From the NCBI GenBank assembly GCA_033220425.1, contig CM065647.1:2728001-2792000 (forward strand): a DNA stretch of 64,000 bases. The letters run 5' to 3'. Each line of letters opens with the position of its first letter. Position 1 is the first letter of the stretch. The translations under genes were made by a program, and so were the position numbers. Shown piece by piece: positions 42,293-53,050 of the stretch. The notes below the pieces were generated by a model. The model ran no database searches. It was not told the origin of the DNA and saw nothing but the letters and a program-made list of their open reading frames with translations. Origin of the DNA: Lepraria neglecta. Its lineage: Eukaryota > Ascomycota > Lecanoromycetes > Lecanorales > Stereocaulaceae.

Positions 42293-42438
42293 ATTTTAGT
42301 AGGGCTCCACCGCCATCATATTCCTGTTCTTCCACTATGCAGCTTTGGGCTGGTATGCCTCTCCACCTCCGATCATGCCTTCGACTAATAGTCTTCCTAG
42401 CACATGGGGAACGGTCCCTTGGATCTACCAAGCCGAAG

Positions 42439-42657
42439 TCAACCTTCTCGCAACGCACTCTCGAGGACTTGGATTGGTACTTTGATATTGACTTACCGCA
42501 TAAAACGATCATTCCTAATCGCGATAAGATTGCTAAGCAGCGCACAAGGCCTGTTGAGTTTATTGAGGCTGAGGTTGAGTGCATTGCTGTTGGGAAGGGC
42601 ACCGCTGAGGCGAAGAGATTTATCACTCATGTTGAGAGTGCGAACGACGAGTTGTAG
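42439..42657 (+). pseudogene. C-terminal fragment of an MFS sugar transporter
   Basis: SQRTLEDLDWYFDIDLPHKT and RTRPVEFIEAEV match the cytosolic tail of fungal hexose or lactose permeases that follows helix 12, where the family has ETKGxxLEELD. The rest of the 12-helix protein is absent; the same frame extends to 42337 without transporter-like text. Together with the monooxygenase piece this is a joint of two unrelated fragments. Confidence 0.65.
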
Positions 42658-42826
42658 CGGACCAGTATCGTAGAATTTGCTTAGTGGAACATTGATTTGG
42701 CTGTTATTACTATATCTGCTTGGACAGGATTGCATATGTTTTGAGTAGCATTGCGCGACTTGTCATTGAATATGAGCAGTCCGCATCTCTTGCTCAAAGC
42801 ACCACGCTCTATCACATGGTCACATT

Positions 42827-43897
42827 CTAAACAGCAAAAGAGCCCAAGACACCGTAGTCTATCCTAGGACTTTCAATCATCTTGTATGCGTTCTCCCACC
42901 CAAAAGCGTCAAGCCCCGCCAGCTTCCCCTCCCGCTTCTTGTTGGTATTTTCTATGCACAGATCGGAGGCTACTTTGAGGTAGTCTTTGAACTCAGCCCA
43001 GTAGTTGCCAGGACTGGCCATCTCTGTTGGCCCTAGAGATTGCGTGACGTTGAAACCGCCGTTGACTGCATCGGAACAGAAGTTGAACAAGTCCTGGACG
43101 TATTCTTTCTGGGTTTAGACATCTTGAGCGGTGCCGTAGCGGTTGAGATGGCCGCCAATGTAGGTGACGAAGTCGTGTGCAAGGATTTGATAATGCGCTT
43201 CGATCCAGCCGGGTATGTAATCGGACTGGACTAGCTCCGCGAAGGTGCCCAGCTGGGGAAGACGACATCGACTACCATGATGGTTTTGGAGCCAAGGGCG
43301 TAAATGAAGATGTTTCCAGGCTCGTGGTTTGGTCCTTTGTAGGAGAGTTCGAGGGTTTGGTTGCCGACGCAGACTTTGTATTCCTCTTGGAAGATGATGT
43401 TTGGGATTGGTCGTGCGGGATCGAGTGTGGGTATCCCTTCGAGATTCAACAGTGTTTCCACTTGAGCGATGTAATGTGTAATAGTTTCGTTGAAGATGTA
43501 GGCACCACCAACGTGATCGGAGTGGGCCTGGCTATATACGAAGTGCATAACTGGTTGATCTGTAACGCCCTTGATGGCGGCCTGAAGTTGTAGCCGATCG
43601 TTGGGGGCAGTCGACTGCAATAACGCCGGCATCACTGATTAGGGAAATGGATTGGTAGCCGCCGTCGGTGACAAAGTAGGTACCGTTGCCAATATGCTCC
43701 ATGCGATATCTCATCTTAGAGTCGATGGCGGGTCCCAAGGCTTCGGCTGACGGGGCAAGGAAATGGGTTTCGTTGGAGTCTGGTCCATGGCAAACACCCG
43801 CAAGGTCGCGCCTCTGATCTCCATGATGAGGATGAGCACTGCTAGTTATCGTGAGTGCCAGGGCGAGGAACGTGGTCGTAGAACGGTGAAAGAGCAT
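42827..43897 (-). pseudogene. Secreted metallo-beta-lactamase-fold protein, frame-disrupted
   Basis: The start at 43897 gives a signal peptide (LALALTITSSAHPHHG). The MBL-fold text runs nearly full length: GNGTYFVTDGGYQ, SDAGVIAVDC, VMHFVYSQAHSDHVGGAYIF, NHEPGNIFIY, VVDVVFPSWAP, FVTYIGGHLNRYG, to the stop at 42827. Lesions: two missing bases around VDCP/PTIGY/LQAAI (about 43600-43625), one near FPSWAP/FAEL (about 43248), and TAA in AQDV-stop-TQKEYV (about 43120). The usual HxHxDH reads QxHxDH, so one metal ligand is also lost. No intron is needed to explain the layout. Confidence 0.75.
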
Positions 43898-45041
43898 TTT
43901 GAGCCTTGTATTTCTTGTGCGAATTAGATAATGTGATAGGTGATGCGATCTCTGAAGAGCAACGACATGATAGTACTTGCTGTACCTCTAGATATATAGT
44001 AAATTGGCAGTGCCCTGTTGCCTGTCGTTACGAACGCCATGCCTGGAAGCATAGCATGCAAGATCAGATCAGAAAATGCGAGGATCCAATAGCGCCAGAT
44101 GAATGCTTTTGTCATGCTAAGGTCATGATCTGAAATCAGTACAATATCAAGGAGGGAACGGAAGGAGCCGTCTGGCTTGCTGTCAAATGTAGATGTCACT
44201 GAGATTTAGGGCAGGTACAACCCGCTTTTGGCGATACCAAGGATCGCCCCAAGTTGATTTAATAATACCTTCAAACCACTTTACATATCAACATCTCGCT
44301 CTAAAAGTGGCTGAAAACCTGGGGATAGCTGCATATAGTGCTTGGACTTGGACAGTAATTGGCTACTTGGGTGAACGCCACAACAAAAAGTAGGCCTGCC
44401 GGTCCCTAGAAAAGTATCAAGATTGAGTCGCCTCTAGCAGAACTATTTCTTTCTAGCCGCTTTTTGCTAGTCAAACTCATTTCGTTAGATCTTCGCTGCA
44501 TATCATCTATTCAAGCCTTGCCTATGGTAAGCACATGCTTAGTCAAAGAGAGGCTCGTAATGATGGAGGCGGGTTGACCTCGAGCGATCAGGGAGCCAAT
44601 TCTGCTTGAAGCTTGCGTGTTCGAAGTGAGAGATGGTAGATGCTTTAATCTTCGAGAACGAGGCACGTGTTAGTAGCTTGAGTCTGAGGGCTAATGTATG
44701 AAGGAATCGTGGTTTCACCACCTTGCCAATGTAGGAAGGCGGCGAAATTCTTGAGCAAGGCCCTAAAGCATCTATTTATGAATAGCGTGGTCAAGAACCC
44801 ATCTAGCTAAGCCCTATGAGCGGAGCTAGTAGGCTCATTAGACGGAAAAACAAAATTTTCCTGACCTTGGCTCCTGATGAACTGCGTGATACTCAAAGTT
44901 CTGGCACCGCGAATGATATAGACTAGGACGGTGCTTTTTGCATCACGACGGGCAATAAAGAGTCGCCCCAAGCGTGACCTACGTTCTTGTGCCGATCACG
45001 AGCTCATGGTCTAGCCCAAGGTCCTGAAGCGAATTCACATC
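43898..45041. other. Intergenic, no supported gene
   Basis: About 1.1 kb with short ORFs only. No repeat or regulatory motif identified with confidence. Confidence 0.4.
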
Positions 45042-45974
45042 ATGTCAACTATGGCTTTGTCCGGCCTGCTCAAGTCATCCTTGATCAGCGCATGTTCAAC
45101 TCAAGCCAGTGTCGAAGTGACCTTCTATGGATACACTGACAACGACCCACCTCGCAATGCTACAGCGTACAGCTGTGGGACGAGGAATTATGTTGCGGGG
45201 GCCGCTGGAGCATACAGTGATCCACTTACTTTCGCGAGTTGCCTCCGGAGAATTCTCCAGCTACGAAGTTATCTTCGTCCCGTACTTGAAGAAGTACTTC
45301 TTGTGTGATGAAGACTACTGCGCTCAGTGCAGTGAGTTGTTCCCTGGCTTCACGTGACATGCAGGGTAAAGTTGATTCGATCCTAGCAACCGATTGGCAA
45401 AGCAAACAGTACCACATCGACATTTGGACAGGCTCAGCTTCTGTCAATGGTGGGCAGAACCAGATCAATTGCGAGGATGACTTGACTCCAAACGCTTTTC
45501 AAACAATTATTCGGGCTCCACCAACAAATCTAGTGGTTGACTGTATGTTGAATGCCTTGGCTTTTTTCTGCCTCATCAGTACAGCGCTTACGTCAAAATT
45601 TAGATGCCAGCGGGTACAACAATGGCCAACGCAACACGGGCGACACGTACAATAACGCGGCAGCTTCTTGCCCTGTGACATCAAGTACCGCTCCCACTTC
45701 CAAGACTACATCGACAACGTCGTCTCCGACAACGAAGGCTACCTCAACGACATCATCGTCAACGTTGAAGACAAGCACCAAAACCACGACAGACGCTTCC
45801 GTAAAGCTCACCGCTACATATTCCTTGGCAGGACATTGTCTTGGTAGGTGCCTTAAATCCGTATATAAATGAAAATAGTTGCTGATTCTTGCTTGCACTG
45901 GGGCATCTTGCCAGACAGACGATGACTGCTGCGACAGCTTGGTATGTACAAATGGGAAGTTTGCAAATCCTTGA
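45042..45974 (+). pseudogene. Secreted protein with Ser/Thr linker and Cys-rich tail, one frameshift
   Basis: Exons 45042-45331, 45387-45542, 45604-45843 and 45919-45974 join at GT-AG sites. The domain reads SVEVTFYGYTDNDPP, YSCGTRNYVAGAAG, SSYEVIFVPYLKKYFL, YHIDIWTGSASVNGGQ, then a Thr/Ser linker (about 50 residues), then GHCLDDDDCCDSLVC and NGKFANP, a small knottin-like motif. An extra T near 45241 shifts the frame between LTFAS and SGEFSS; without it the protein would be continuous. The predicted leader is weaker than usual. Family is uncharacterised in fungi; extracellular role inferred. Base error and true pseudogene are both possible. Confidence 0.65.
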
Positions 45975-46129
45975 TCAAAATTTCAATGACTTGATTTCAC
46001 CGTGGTTGGACGGGGAGTCTTAGTCGGCTCTACCTAGAAGATCGACTGATTGTAAGGCATGTCGTTCGATCGAACAATGGATTCGACTTCCGTGCTAGCG
46101 AGATATGTAGACTAAGCATGTGCGCCCTT

Positions 46130-46906
46130 CTATGACTCTTCAACTTCGCGGATAACCTTCTCGAAGTTCTCAACGTTGTGAGCGAATCGTCCAAGGAATA
46201 ATCCATCGAGCCCTGCTTTCAATGTCTGCCACGTGCCCGGCTTTGCGCTGCCACCGTAAAGCATCCTAATCTCCGTCTTTCCCTCAACCGTATCAACGAG
46301 ACTCTTCAAGCTCTTGACGACGGCCAGGACGTGATCTGCTGATGCAGGCTCCTGCGCTCCAATTGCCCATGCAGGCTCGTAGGCAAAGATGATGGGTGCA
46401 TCCCCTGGCACGGCTCGTAGTACCTCCATGATCTGAGGCGAACACTCTCTGATGGCAAGCCCAACCCCTTCTGACATGATGTTGCTCTTTGCCTTCTCCC
46501 CAATGCACACTAAAGGTATCATCCCGTTCCGCACAACTGCTTTTGCCTTCTTCGCAATAACGTCATCCGCCTCGTTGATAGGTGCTCTTCTTCGTTCAGC
46601 ATGGCCTAGGCACACCATTGAGCAGCCGATCTGCTTCAACATCAAAGGCGAGACTTCCCCCGTGTAGGCGCCGCTGTCTTCGGTATGGCAATTCTGGGCT
46701 CCGAGGAGGACTTGTGGTGTAGCTTGCAGTAGTGTGTGGGCGGCACCTAGGCATGGGTATGATGGTATGATGAAGATACCGCAGGAAGAGTCGGGGGGTG
46801 GAGCGATCTTGGAGACGGAGGAGATGTAGGCTGTGGTGGTGGGTAAGTCGAAGTACATCTTGGTGTTGACACCGACGAGACTTTTGGGTAGAGTTGGCGC
46901 CGCCAT
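46130..46906 (-). CDS. Triosephosphate-isomerase-like sugar-phosphate isomerase
   Basis: Intronless, 258 residues from the Met at 46906 (MAAPTLPKS); the frame is open upstream without family text. All catalytic elements of the TIM barrel are present: Asn14 and Lys16 in VGVNTKMYFD, His102 in CLGHAERR, Glu177 in FAYEPAWAIG, and the phosphate loop LYGGSAKPG. The usual GNWKMN start is changed to GVNTKMY and the loop 6 hinge reads AIGAQEP. Such divergent copies, next to an RpiB gene, are found in bacterial erythritol operons, where the TIM-like enzyme interconverts L-erythrulose 1-phosphate and D-erythrulose 4-phosphate. I infer a tetrulose-phosphate or similar substrate rather than glycolysis. 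Confidence 0.87.
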   Translation of the reverse strand: MAAPTLPKSLVGVNTKMYFDLPTTTAYISSVSKIAPPPDSSCGIFIIPSYPCLGAAHTLLQATPQVLLGAQNCHTEDSGAYTGEVSPLMLKQIGCSMVCLGHAERRRAPINEADDVIAKKAKAVVRNGMIPLVCIGEKAKSNIMSEGVGLAIRECSPQIMEVLRAVPGDAPIIFAYEPAWAIGAQEPASADHVLAVVKSLKSLVDTVEGKTEIRMLYGGSAKPGTWQTLKAGLDGLFLGRFAHNVENFEKVIREVEES

Positions 46907-47234
46907 TGCTGTCTGCTGAAGACTCTCTGAGCGGTGTTGCTGATAAATTGGTGGGAAGACGGAGAGGCAGAGAGTTGGAAGGTAGATTTCTACGGCGAGT
47001 TGATTCGGGGTAGTTGACTCCGCAAGGATCCATAGCCCCCACGAACGCTGCAGCGCCCAGGCCATTTCTACGTCTACCATGCATGTTTAGCAGTCTAATG
47101 TCTCAATGTGGTAGTCACTGCTACAGATATGTACTTAAAGGGCCATGTCATGGCCTAGCTCCTCGAACAGTTGAAGAAACATCCATTGTAGCTTTTACCA
47201 GCCTCCAGCGCACCCCTTTCAGAGTCGAGACCCC

Positions 47235-47729
47235 TTAAGAGCTGACTTTGCCATCCGCATGCTTGGCTTCATAGTCACTGATGACCTGCACCTTCGCAGC
47301 GCTTCCACTCTCCGGATCGAACGTGTAGCCCAACCACTCTTTCGCCAATCTCCTCGCCAACTCGATTCCCACCACTCTTTGTCCCATGCAGAGTACCTGC
47401 GCATTGTTACTCAAAACAGCCCTTTCCACGCTGAAACTGTCATGTGCCGTCACTGCTCTTATGCCAGGAACCTTGTTCGCGCTGATGGCCACCCCGAGGC
47501 CCGTTCCACAGATCAAAAGGGCGCGGTCTGCTTCACCAGAGAGGATGAGTTTCGAGGCATCGACTGCTACGTGTGGGTAGACGGTTTTGTCTTCGTTGTG
47601 AATGACGCCTACGTCAATGACTTTTGCGACTCGTGGGTCTTTCTCGAGGTCGGCTTTGATGGTGTCTTTGTAGGAGAAGCCGGCATCATCGCTGCCGACT
47701 ACGATGCGAAGGCCTTGCTGTTGTGCCAT
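47235..47729 (-). CDS. RpiB/LacAB-family sugar-phosphate isomerase
   Basis: Intronless, 164 residues from the Met at 47729 ([10 protein letters not shown]). Family marks: [10 protein letters not shown] at the start, [14 protein letters not shown] with Cys74 as catalytic base, and [12 protein letters not shown] carrying the conserved His-Asp pair. RpiB enzymes interconvert aldose and ketose phosphates (ribose 5-P, allose 6-P, or D-erythrulose 4-P to D-erythrose 4-P). It lies 328 bp upstream of the TIM-like gene on the same strand, suggesting linked function. In fungi the housekeeping ribose-5-phosphate isomerase is of the unrelated RpiA type, so this is an accessory enzyme. Confidence 0.88.
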   Translation of the reverse strand: MAQQQGLRIVVGSDDAGFSYKDTIKADLEKDPRVAKVIDVGVIHNEDKTVYPHVAVDASKLILSGEADRALLICGTGLGVAISANKVPGIRAVTAHDSFSVERAVLSNNAQVLCMGQRVVGIELARRLAKEWLGYTFDPESGSAAKVQVISDYEAKHADGKVSS

Positions 47730-48389
47730 ATTGACCTGGTCTTGTCGGAAAAATGCTTCGACTGTAGCTGTGTTCGAAGATGCATCTCGCTGGTGCACAA
47801 GGATGATGCATTGAACATTCAATTTTCCGTTCAAATCCTGACGTCATTTCCAGTTCTCGGGAAAGTTTGCCGGGCCAATCAAAGCACCGAGAGTAGAAGG
47901 TTCCGAAGCCATTCTATTCGTGTGCCAAATTCTCAATTGAATGGCATGACGTAGATTACACAGTCCTTGTGGATGAGAGCTTGTCACGCCTCACAGCCAT
48001 GCTGACCGAGGTATGAATCGATTGGCCAGTGAACCATGCACCTAAATCGTCTCAAATCGTCTCAGAAGACGTACCCATGATTCTGTTCTTACCAAAAGTC
48101 AGAGAACAGCTAGGTTTTGTCTGTAAGAGTAAGAGCAAGAGCAAGAGCAAGCGCAAGAGCGATGCGCTTGTTTCATCTTATTACCGCTTCTCTTGCACCA
48201 TCACGCACGACGCGGGTATGGTCACGATCATGAGCATGTTTGACAAGGAGGCAAATGGTAGGCGTGCATTAACGGCCAACCAGGCCTAGTTTCTAGCCGG
48301 AGCAGGCGCAACTCTACTACAGCCCTTGCAGTTCTGACTGTGCCTCATTGATGTTCTTAGAAGAACTTTGAGGTGGATAATCGGCCAGC
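47730..48389. promoter_or_regulatory. Intergenic between RpiB-like gene and Zn2Cys6 regulator
   Basis: Divergent arrangement, 660 bp, likely to hold both promoters. A long plus-strand ORF here is the antisense of the RpiB gene. A short AAGAGC-type repeat lies at 48123-48162. Confidence 0.45.
48123..48162. repeat. Short AAGAGC-type tandem repeat
   Basis: Six to seven imperfect copies of AAGAGC (variants AAGAGT, AAGCGC) in the divergent region. Confidence 0.7.
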
Positions 48390-49984
48390 ATGGTGTACCT
48401 CGGCGTCAGTAAGGGATGTAGAACCTGCCGGAATCGCAAGGTCAAGGTAGGTGCCTTTTGAAATTTACATTAGCAAGCAACTCATCATGGTCTGACACTT
48501 CTCGTCAGTGCGACCAGGGGAAACCAGAATGTCAGCGATGCAAGAAGTCAAAACGTCCTTGTCTTGGGTACGAGGCAATCGCCTTTCGCGATCAGAGTAA
48601 ACTCGTGGAGCAGAAGGCCTGAAATGGTCGTGAGAGATGCACAGCCCAACCAATCCTGATAAGGTCCAGAGATGACGACGTGGCTGTTGCGGAGACGCCA
48701 GCTCCTATGCCATGCCTGCCACAGTCTGCTGAGGAAGATTCTCTGTGTTTCTTCATGAACCATCTTGTCATATATCAGCGGCACAAAGCAACCGCAGGAG
48801 GCCCCGTGGAGTTTCTCCCTCGATTGTATGCCAGTGCCCCCGCCAGATCTGCCTTGTCAGCGGCAACCCTGGCCGTCGGCATGGGTCGTGCTGCTTGGTA
48901 TCCCGGGCGTTCACATTACAGATTGACTTCTATCGCCAAATACGCTGAAGCAATAGGATTGGTCAATGAAGCTATTCAGGATGGGGAAGTATCGAAGTCT
49001 GATCACGTTCTTCAAGCAGTACTCATGCTTGGGTTGTGGCAGGTGAGCACTGAGGCCTTATCATTTCTATTCTAGCATGCTAAGAAACAAGGAACTAGGG
49101 TGTTAGAGCAGTCAAGGTCACCAGCGCCGAGCATGACGCACACATCAAGGGAGCCTCTGCGTTACTCAGAAATCGCGGGGTCGAGTCGTTTGGGTCTGAA
49201 ACATCTTCTAAACTCTTCCTTGCTGTTCGAGCACAGCTAGTGAGCAATTCTATCGAGTATGAAGTATTCCTTTGTTGAAACAGAGCAGGTTCAAAACTGC
49301 ATTAGGGGTGAGGACTGTACACCATTAGTTGAACTCATGAGTTTCACCGGAGACATTCATCATCGTGGCAATAATCGTCTCAAATTTGGTGACCGGCTCG
49401 CCATGCTGACTTCGATCATACCCAGCCTTGTATCGAGAGCAAAAACTCTTCGTTCAACTCCCAAGACCGCGACAAAATACCAAAAGACACTCAGGCTCAT
49501 GCAGGACGCGAAAGGAGACGACTTGTTGTTCACAAATCTATGGATCGCTGAGGCCCCAGCGGAGTTCCATTACACTTCAGTGGCCTTGTATGGGAGCAAA
49601 GATTATGCGAACAATGTCTATCCACGGACTCTGGACAGCTATCATGATGTATTCGTGGCTAATGAATGGAACCTGTGGAGGACATCTCGGATACATATAC
49701 TGACTGTCATAAAGCAATGTGCGGTCATGTGTGAAGATGTTCCCGAAGTTTTTGAGGTGGATGCTACAATTCAACAGCTTGTTGATGATGTATGCTCAAG
49801 CGTCCCGTTCCAACTAGGATATGAGAAGAGTACCGCTCAGAAGCAGCCCGCCTACCCACATGTCGCGGGATGTGCAACATGGTTAGAGGCTTTTGGTCTT
49901 CCATGTACTCTTGGGGGCTTTCTCCTCATACAGCCTTTAGGGATTGCCGTCAAAGTCGATTGTATTCCGGAGACTCAAAGATAG
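48390..49984 (+). pseudogene. Zn2Cys6 transcription factor gene with nonsense codon
   Basis: Exons 48390-48446, 48509-49042, 49099-49239 and 49289-49984 splice in phase 0. The binuclear cluster is split by intron 1 as usual for the family: KGCRTCRNRKVK then CDQGKPECQRCKKSKRPC. A TGA at 48620-48622 (VEQKA-stop-NGRERC) interrupts the frame just after the cluster, where CGA would fit. Beyond it the regulatory domain is open: CFFMNHLVIYQ, RAAWYPGRSHYRL, KGASALLRNRG, LWIAEAPAEFHY. The TAG at 49982 may be a second nonsense since WMRAYLAILNRN follows in frame. It faces the RpiB-TIM pair and could once have controlled it. Confidence 0.72.
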
Positions 49985-51435
49985 TGGATGCGGGCATACT
50001 TGGCCATACTGAATAGAAATCCTCGAGAGCTGGACAAGGAATCTCTGAAGGTTGGTCTCCCATGAAAGCCTGTTGGGAACTTGCTGGTGGGAGAGCTTCA
50101 TCTATTTCCATGCACCCAGGGGCGGCATGTTGCCGTCTCACTATTCGAATTTCGCCGCTATGAACATCAATACATTCATGCCCCCTATCTGATGTGGATC
50201 TGAGTGGCAACCTGCATAGACTCTGTCAGTTGCGGTTCGGAAGGAGCGGCCAATCGAACGGAACAAAGCCCAGATGGCGAGCGAGATTGGATCGGATCGT
50301 GGCTTGGATGGGAAAATGGGCCTAAGGATTGAGCCTACTGGAAAATCCATTTTGGGAAGCGCATCGCCGCGCGCCCACGTAATGGTGTACATTCAACTGA
50401 GCGTCTGGACACACTCCCGCTCTCACGGACGGACTGCTCTACCCGCTTCTACTGTGGCAACGGACTGCAACGAAACTGGAAACCATCTACTCATCTTGGC
50501 TCAGATAATAGTTGCTCTACCATCCACTCTATTGGCCAAAAGGTGCCGTCTAAACCGATGGCAAACCTGTTATGTGCGGAATTGCTAACGAGCATTGGAT
50601 CGGCCCGGGTTCCAACTTTGTCAATAATCGCTGGCGATTTTGATACACCTTTAGGCTTGGCGCTGAAAACACCGTAGACATTCTACCTGGAATCGTTCAA
50701 ATCATCAGGTCCTACACTTCTAGGGAATTTTGAGTGCAACGTTCGTTCTACATGCAAAGTGGCGTCGCAAAATTTCCTAGTGAGGATCAAATATCCGACC
50801 ATGCAGCAACGCTGAGAGCCTCTGAAAATCCTTCCCGCGGAGCAGGTCCAACCGTTTCATCTAGCAGCTACCTCTAACATTAGTTCAAATTTCGCCGCGG
50901 CCCGCAGTCTACGCTGACGTGTGGAAATTGATTTTAATTTTCCGCCAAACTCACACTGGAGCGCTTATAGACAAGGATTCTCCCGCCCAAAAGAGCTCCA
51001 CCGTTGCTAGCGAATAGCGATCTCAGGATACCTACCGTTCAATTGGTAATGCTCTACGCTGTTACCAATAGGGATGTGTCCCAACCGTCTGTATAGGTTC
51101 TGGAATACAAGCACGGGCCACACAATGATGTTACCACGATCATCTGATCTAGAAAGTAATACCAGACCCTCGATGGTATCATCCTACTTGCATACTGTCG
51201 CTCGGATAGCACCGACTTGCAACCAAATTCTCCGGGAACAAGCGTGCTAATGACGGAATGTCGGCACATTCCTGAGTACAAAGTCATGAAATTCCCCGAT
51301 TGCGACAGCCTACGGTGGCTCATATTTTCCCGTTACTCGCCTCTGAAGTGAACGGGTTCATTTGTATCTGACGAGACTGCCACTGTCTGACTTGGTTCTC
51401 CCTTCATCCTCCTATAACTATGACAGGTGGCCGCC
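49985..51435. other. Intergenic, no supported gene
   Basis: About 1.45 kb of small ORFs with no domain. It contains the 3' remainder of the regulator and the promoter of the rhodopsin-family gene. Confidence 0.4.
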
Positions 51436-53050
51436 ATGCCAGCCACAGGACCCCCACCGCCAGGAGGCGATGTGAACAGGGCTGGTGAAGTCCATGCCTT
51501 CACATGGATTCTGGAGATTATCTCTATCACATTTGTCGTCGGAAGAATGTACTCCCGCGTAAAGCTTACCAAAAACGTTTGGTGGGATGACTGGTGCGTA
51601 TGTATCGCGCAGGTAAGTCGGCTCTGCAAAGAAAAAAAAAGAATACGGGTGTTATCAAGGCTGACTATGACAGGTATTCGATCTTGTGATCTCCGTCATG
51701 TGGAGTGTCTATGCTGGTCGAGGTTACGCGAAGCATCTTTATTACCTCACCCCCACACAGCTATCAGACGCGCTCGAGCTCAACACAATATCTCGCTCTC
51801 TATGCATTTTCAGCATTGCAGTTGGCAAGATCTCTGTGGCGTTCTTGATAGAAAGACTCGCTGGGCCCAGCAAGTGGCGAAAATGGATGCTGCGATCAAT
51901 ATCGATTAGCGTTTTGGTCTCGGCTCTGGTCACTATCATGCTGTTCTATGTGCAATGTCAACCTGCAAGAGCACTTTGGGACAAGGGTATGATCAAGGCC
52001 GGTACTGGTCATTGCTGGAACCCACTTCCGGTCAATTATTGGGATCTTGTCATCGCTAGTAAGCTGCTCTCTCAAATTCCTTGGAAGGACTTGGGCTTAC
52101 CGAGGTCCTCATAGGTTACTGGGCTTTCTTAGACTTCGCCCTTGCCATCATACCCGTCGACATGGTGTGGAAGCTTCAAATGAATTGGCAGAAGAAGTTC
52201 TGGTTGAGTTGCCTTCTCGGTATGGGTGTGTTGTAAGTGCCACTTTCCCACCAAGTTGTATGAGTGAAGAATACGGATTGACGCCACACAGTGCTGGCAT
52301 TGCAGCAGCGGTCAAAACATCGAAAGTCCCGATCACAGTGAAAGCGGCGAGCTCCGACATTACATGTAAGTACCTGTGCTATCAACGAGGTACTACCTGT
52401 ATGCTTACGTACCTCTAGGGTCTACTATAGAGTTGCTCCTGTGGAATGGGTAAGCTTAAAGATTCTCTTCTGTGTTTCCCATGCCTCGCATCTTTGATAT
52501 TGGATAGTTCTTCCGTACTTCTCTTCTTACCCTATCGAATTGGGAAAACACAGAGTGCTCTCAGTTTTATGGCTCAGGTCAGATTTCTGCGAAAAGGTGA
52601 AGCTAAGTCATTCCTCACAGAATCGAGATGAACGTCATCATAATGGCTGCCTGTATTCCGACCCTTCGACCTCTCTTCCGCGTCATATTCGGACGTCCGA
52701 GCGCCTCTCAATATCGAACATCTGGTCGCAATCGTCGCCATTCTTCCTACCAACGAACCCCAGACTCTAATAACACCAAACGCCTTACAGCCAGGTCAGC
52801 AGCGCCTACTAAAGCCTTTAGTGCCCACACAACTAGATTCTCAGGCGGCGCTGGTGCAAAAGCACCCCAAAACACGAAGTTTTCTGACACCGATTGTACC
52901 ATAACCAGTACCACAACCATTCAAGTCTATAGCCGCGAGGTTGGATGCCGGGAGGAAGAAGGCGAGGAAGGCGAGTGGGGACATTCAAAAGGCTCTGGTG
53001 TGCCATTGAGTGAGATTGATCGGTCAGGTGGGGAGAGTGCAATGGACTGA
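51436..53050 (+). CDS. Rhodopsin-family (Pth11-like, no CFEM) integral membrane receptor
   Basis: Predicted 404-residue protein with seven membrane helices, from exons 51436-51612, 51674-52058, 52115-52232, 52292-52365, 52419-52449 and 52621-53050, all in frame. Helix text includes AFTWILEIISITFVVGRMYS with the family R-M-Y-S-R motif, WWDDW in loop 1, and DFALAIIPVDMVWKLQM (helix 6 region), GVFAGIAAAVKTSK and WNGIEMNVIIMAACIPTLRP as the last helix. This is the fungal rhodopsin-like domain (PF20684 type) shared with Pth11 receptors that sense surfaces or nutrients. The C-tail is polar with Ser/Thr-rich and Glu-rich parts. Intron 5 (171 bp) is longer than the rest, so its acceptor is the least certain. 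Confidence 0.85.

Noticed and set aside
47259-47954. 231-codon plus-strand ORF
   Set aside because: Antisense to the RpiB-family gene; no domain and no splice or promoter support.
48123-48162. AAGAGC repeat as coding Lys/Ser tract
   Set aside because: It is in frame in a short ORF, but that ORF has no start context, domain or splice support and lies in a divergent promoter region.
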